Assembly (NCBI GenBank): GCA_041485385.1
Contig: JBGPJM010000289.1
Span: forward strand, 1 to 5,128
DNA from: JBGPJM01 sp041485385
GTDB taxonomy: Bacteria > Planctomycetota > Phycisphaerae > Phycisphaerales > UBA1924
Length of the DNA: 5,128 bases
Reading direction: 5' to 3'
In this document: piece after piece, positions 3,815-5,128 of the stretch
How positions within the stretch are numbered: the stretch's first letter is position 1
Layout of the letters: each line of letters starts with the position of its first letter
The notes under the pieces: model-generated
What the model was told of the DNA's origin: nothing
What the model saw: only the letters and a program-made list of their open reading frames with translations
Databases searched by the model: none
Position numbers and translations under genes: made by a program

Positions 3815-5010
3815 TTGGCTGGTCCGTCGTCGTCGGAACCCTTGCCGTCGCGGGCGCACTGGTCGCCCTGGCCGGCCCGCTCGACCCGCCCGCCGGGCCG
3901 GTCGCCCCGACCGGCAAGACCCTCGCCGAGGTCGAGCCGCGGATCGCCATCAACGCCGCCAACACGCCGGGCGACTCCGACAGCCTCTTCAAGATCACCC
4001 AGCCCGGCTCGTACTACCTCACGGGCAACATCGCCGGTGTCGCGGGCAAGCACGGCATCGAGATCGCCGCCAATAGCGTAACGCTCGATCTCAACGGCTT
4101 CGACGTCGTCGGCGTGCCCGGCTCGCTCGACGGCGTCACCTGCACGCTCACCAACGCCAACGACCTGGCCGTGCGCAACGGCACGATCCGCAGCTGGGAC
4201 CAGGACGGCCTGGATTTCTTCACGTCCAGCGCGATCAACGGCACGCTCGGGCTCCTTCGCGTCAGCGACAACGGCATAGTCGGCATCAGGGCGGGGTTCG
4301 GCTACACGATCGCCGGCTGCTCGGCGTACGCCAACGGCAGGATCCAGGCGAACGTCGGCATCGAAACCGGCGAAAGCTGCGCGATCATCGACTGCTCGGC
4401 GTACCTCAACACCGTCGGCGGGATTGAAACATTCCCTGGCTGCGCGCTCTCGAACTGCTCGACGACCAGGAACACAGGCTTCGGCATCGGCACCTCCTCC
4501 GGTTGCACGCTCACGCGCTGCTCGTCGGTCTCCAACAACGGCATCGGCATCAGCGCCACCAGCGGCTGCACGATCTCGGGCTGCTCAGTGTCCTTCAATG
4601 GAGCCGACGGCATCCTCGTCGGCTCTGGCTGCACGATCGCCGACTCCACCGTCTCATCAAACACCCTCGACGGCATCCAGTGCGATGCTCAGTGCATCAT
4701 CCGCGGCAACACCTGCGCCGCCAACGGCAGCGGATTCGGCGACGGCGCGGGCATCCACGCCACCGCCAGCGACAACCGCATCGAGGGCAACAACTGCACC
4801 TTCGGCGACCGCGGCATCGACGTGGACGCCGCCGGCAACATCATCATCAAGAACACCTGCTCGGGCAACACCATCGACTGGAGCATCGGGGCCAACAACG
4901 TCTTCGGGCCGATCATCGACCGCCGCGCCCCGGCCAGCGCGGCCGTGAGCGGCTTCGCCGCCGCCAGCAGCCTCGGCTCGACGGACCCCAACGCGAACTT
5001 CTCGTACTGA
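3805..5010 (+). CDS. Exported right-handed parallel beta-helix repeat protein
   Basis: The 401-residue product begins with a hydrophobic signal-like stretch (residues 7-23, ending ALA-GP) that has no basic residue before it. A conserved N-terminal module follows: AGPLDPPAGPV, TGKTLAEVEPRIAI and ITQPGSYYLTGNI at about 63-76. From about residue 83 come short strands with NSVTLDLNG and NDLAVRNGTI spacing, then 21-residue turns from 191 to 295 with G-C-x-I/L-x-x-C-S and N-x-x-x-G-I, and further turns with N-N-C and N-T-C to about 356. This is the pectate-lyase-like / NosD-type right-handed helix. Such proteins bind or cut polysaccharide or act as surface proteins; no catalytic residues can be assigned. 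The C-terminus DPNANFSY follows a conserved RRAPASAAVSG segment. The start is set by GAGGAGG four bases upstream. No domain suggests a cell-wall or PEP-CTERM anchor. The N-terminal module matches, from memory, a family found in many copies in planctomycetes. Confidence 0.88.
   Translation: MTAVGWSVVVGTLAVAGALVALAGPLDPPAGPVAPTGKTLAEVEPRIAINAANTPGDSDSLFKITQPGSYYLTGNIAGVAGKHGIEIAANSVTLDLNGFDVVGVPGSLDGVTCTLTNANDLAVRNGTIRSWDQDGLDFFTSSAINGTLGLLRVSDNGIVGIRAGFGYTIAGCSAYANGRIQANVGIETGESCAIIDCSAYLNTVGGIETFPGCALSNCSTTRNTGFGIGTSSGCTLTRCSSVSNNGIGISATSGCTISGCSVSFNGADGILVGSGCTIADSTVSSNTLDGIQCDAQCIIRGNTCAANGSGFGDGAGIHATASDNRIEGNNCTFGDRGIDVDAAGNIIIKNTCSGNTIDWSIGANNVFGPIIDRRAPASAAVSGFAAASSLGSTDPNANFSY
4375..4689 (+). 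repeat. Five tandem 63-bp (21-residue) coding repeats in the beta-helix gene
   Basis: Units begin at residues 191, 212, 233, 254 and 275, each exactly 21 residues long, for example GCTISGCSVSFNGADGILVGS. The Cys at unit position 2 is kept in all five, that at position 7 in the first four, and Gly-Ile near position 16-17 in all five. DNA identity between units is partial, so these are old repeats kept by the fold. A looser 24-residue unit precedes them and a 26-residue one follows. Confidence 0.85.
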
Positions 5011-5128
5011 ACTGGCCCGGGCGGCGGCCTGAGAGCCGCGTTCCGCGGAGATACCGGCACTGTCAGCGCCCGGTCGCCGTGCTGCGCCAATCCCTCGACG
5101 AGTCGTCGTCGGGAAGCCGCACGTCGGC
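5011..5128. other. 3' flank of the beta-helix gene, small hairpins only
   Basis: GCGGC (5024-5028) pairs with GCCGC (5035-5039), and CCGCG (5036-5040) with CGCGG (5044-5048). The two stems overlap, so they are mutually exclusive, and neither is followed by a T-run. They may act as a weak transcript end. The remaining bases to the window edge show no supported gene on either strand. Confidence 0.35.

Noticed and set aside
4302..4676. Minus-strand frame with an apparent repeated peptide (EQ...VQP... motifs)
   Set aside because: It is the antisense shadow of the 63-bp beta-helix repeats, and the repetition is inherited from the real gene.
5063..5128. Possible C-terminus of a minus-strand gene (ending STATGR) entering from the right edge
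   Set aside because: Only about 21 codons are visible, other frames are also open, and nothing is recognisable.

Overview
This is a GC-rich bacterial window. The best phylum guess is Planctomycetota (possibly a Phycisphaerae-like lineage). That rests on the secreted beta-helix protein, whose N-terminal region resembles a family I associate with planctomycete genomes, and on the BON / HPF-RaiA / HMA-like gene cluster. It is a judgement from memory of the families, not a database result.

Layout. Positions 1-118 look like the end of an IS3-family insertion sequence reading leftward: a terminal TGAACCTGCCCAC motif, a strong hairpin, a Shine-Dalgarno and the first 16 codons of the OrfA transposase. 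It interrupts a minus-strand gene for a small membrane protein (start 423), leaving about 101 N-terminal residues. Positions 424-1129 hold no convincing gene, only a coding-like stretch of unknown identity and a clean inverted repeat at 1016-1042. Positions 1130-2797 carry three minus-strand genes in transcription order: a three-BON-domain protein (2797-2120), an HPF/RaiA-type ribosome-associated protein (1876-1454) and a small HMA-like protein lacking the metal-binding cysteines and probably frameshifted (1393-1130). This looks like a stress or dormancy gene group.

From about 3060 the plus strand takes over. A leader of about 85-90 bp ending in a very strong Shine-Dalgarno and ATGACAGCC occurs twice (3099-3188 and 3732-3814). 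In both copies a CTCCTC segment can pair with the Shine-Dalgarno GAGGAG, so the start site could be masked by a hairpin. The first copy drives only a 38-codon stub followed by a good intrinsic terminator. The second, preceded by a degenerate copy of that terminator segment, leads into the one large intact gene (3805-5010), a 401-residue exported right-handed beta-helix protein with 21-residue Cys/Asn repeats. The likely reading is a decayed tandem array of genes sharing leader and terminator modules, of which only the last member is intact here. The last 118 bases hold small hairpins and no supported gene.

The two halves are divergently arranged: the stress-type genes read left from about 2800 and the leader/beta-helix region reads right from about 3100, so 2798-3098 should contain both promoters. 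I could not identify either one firmly.
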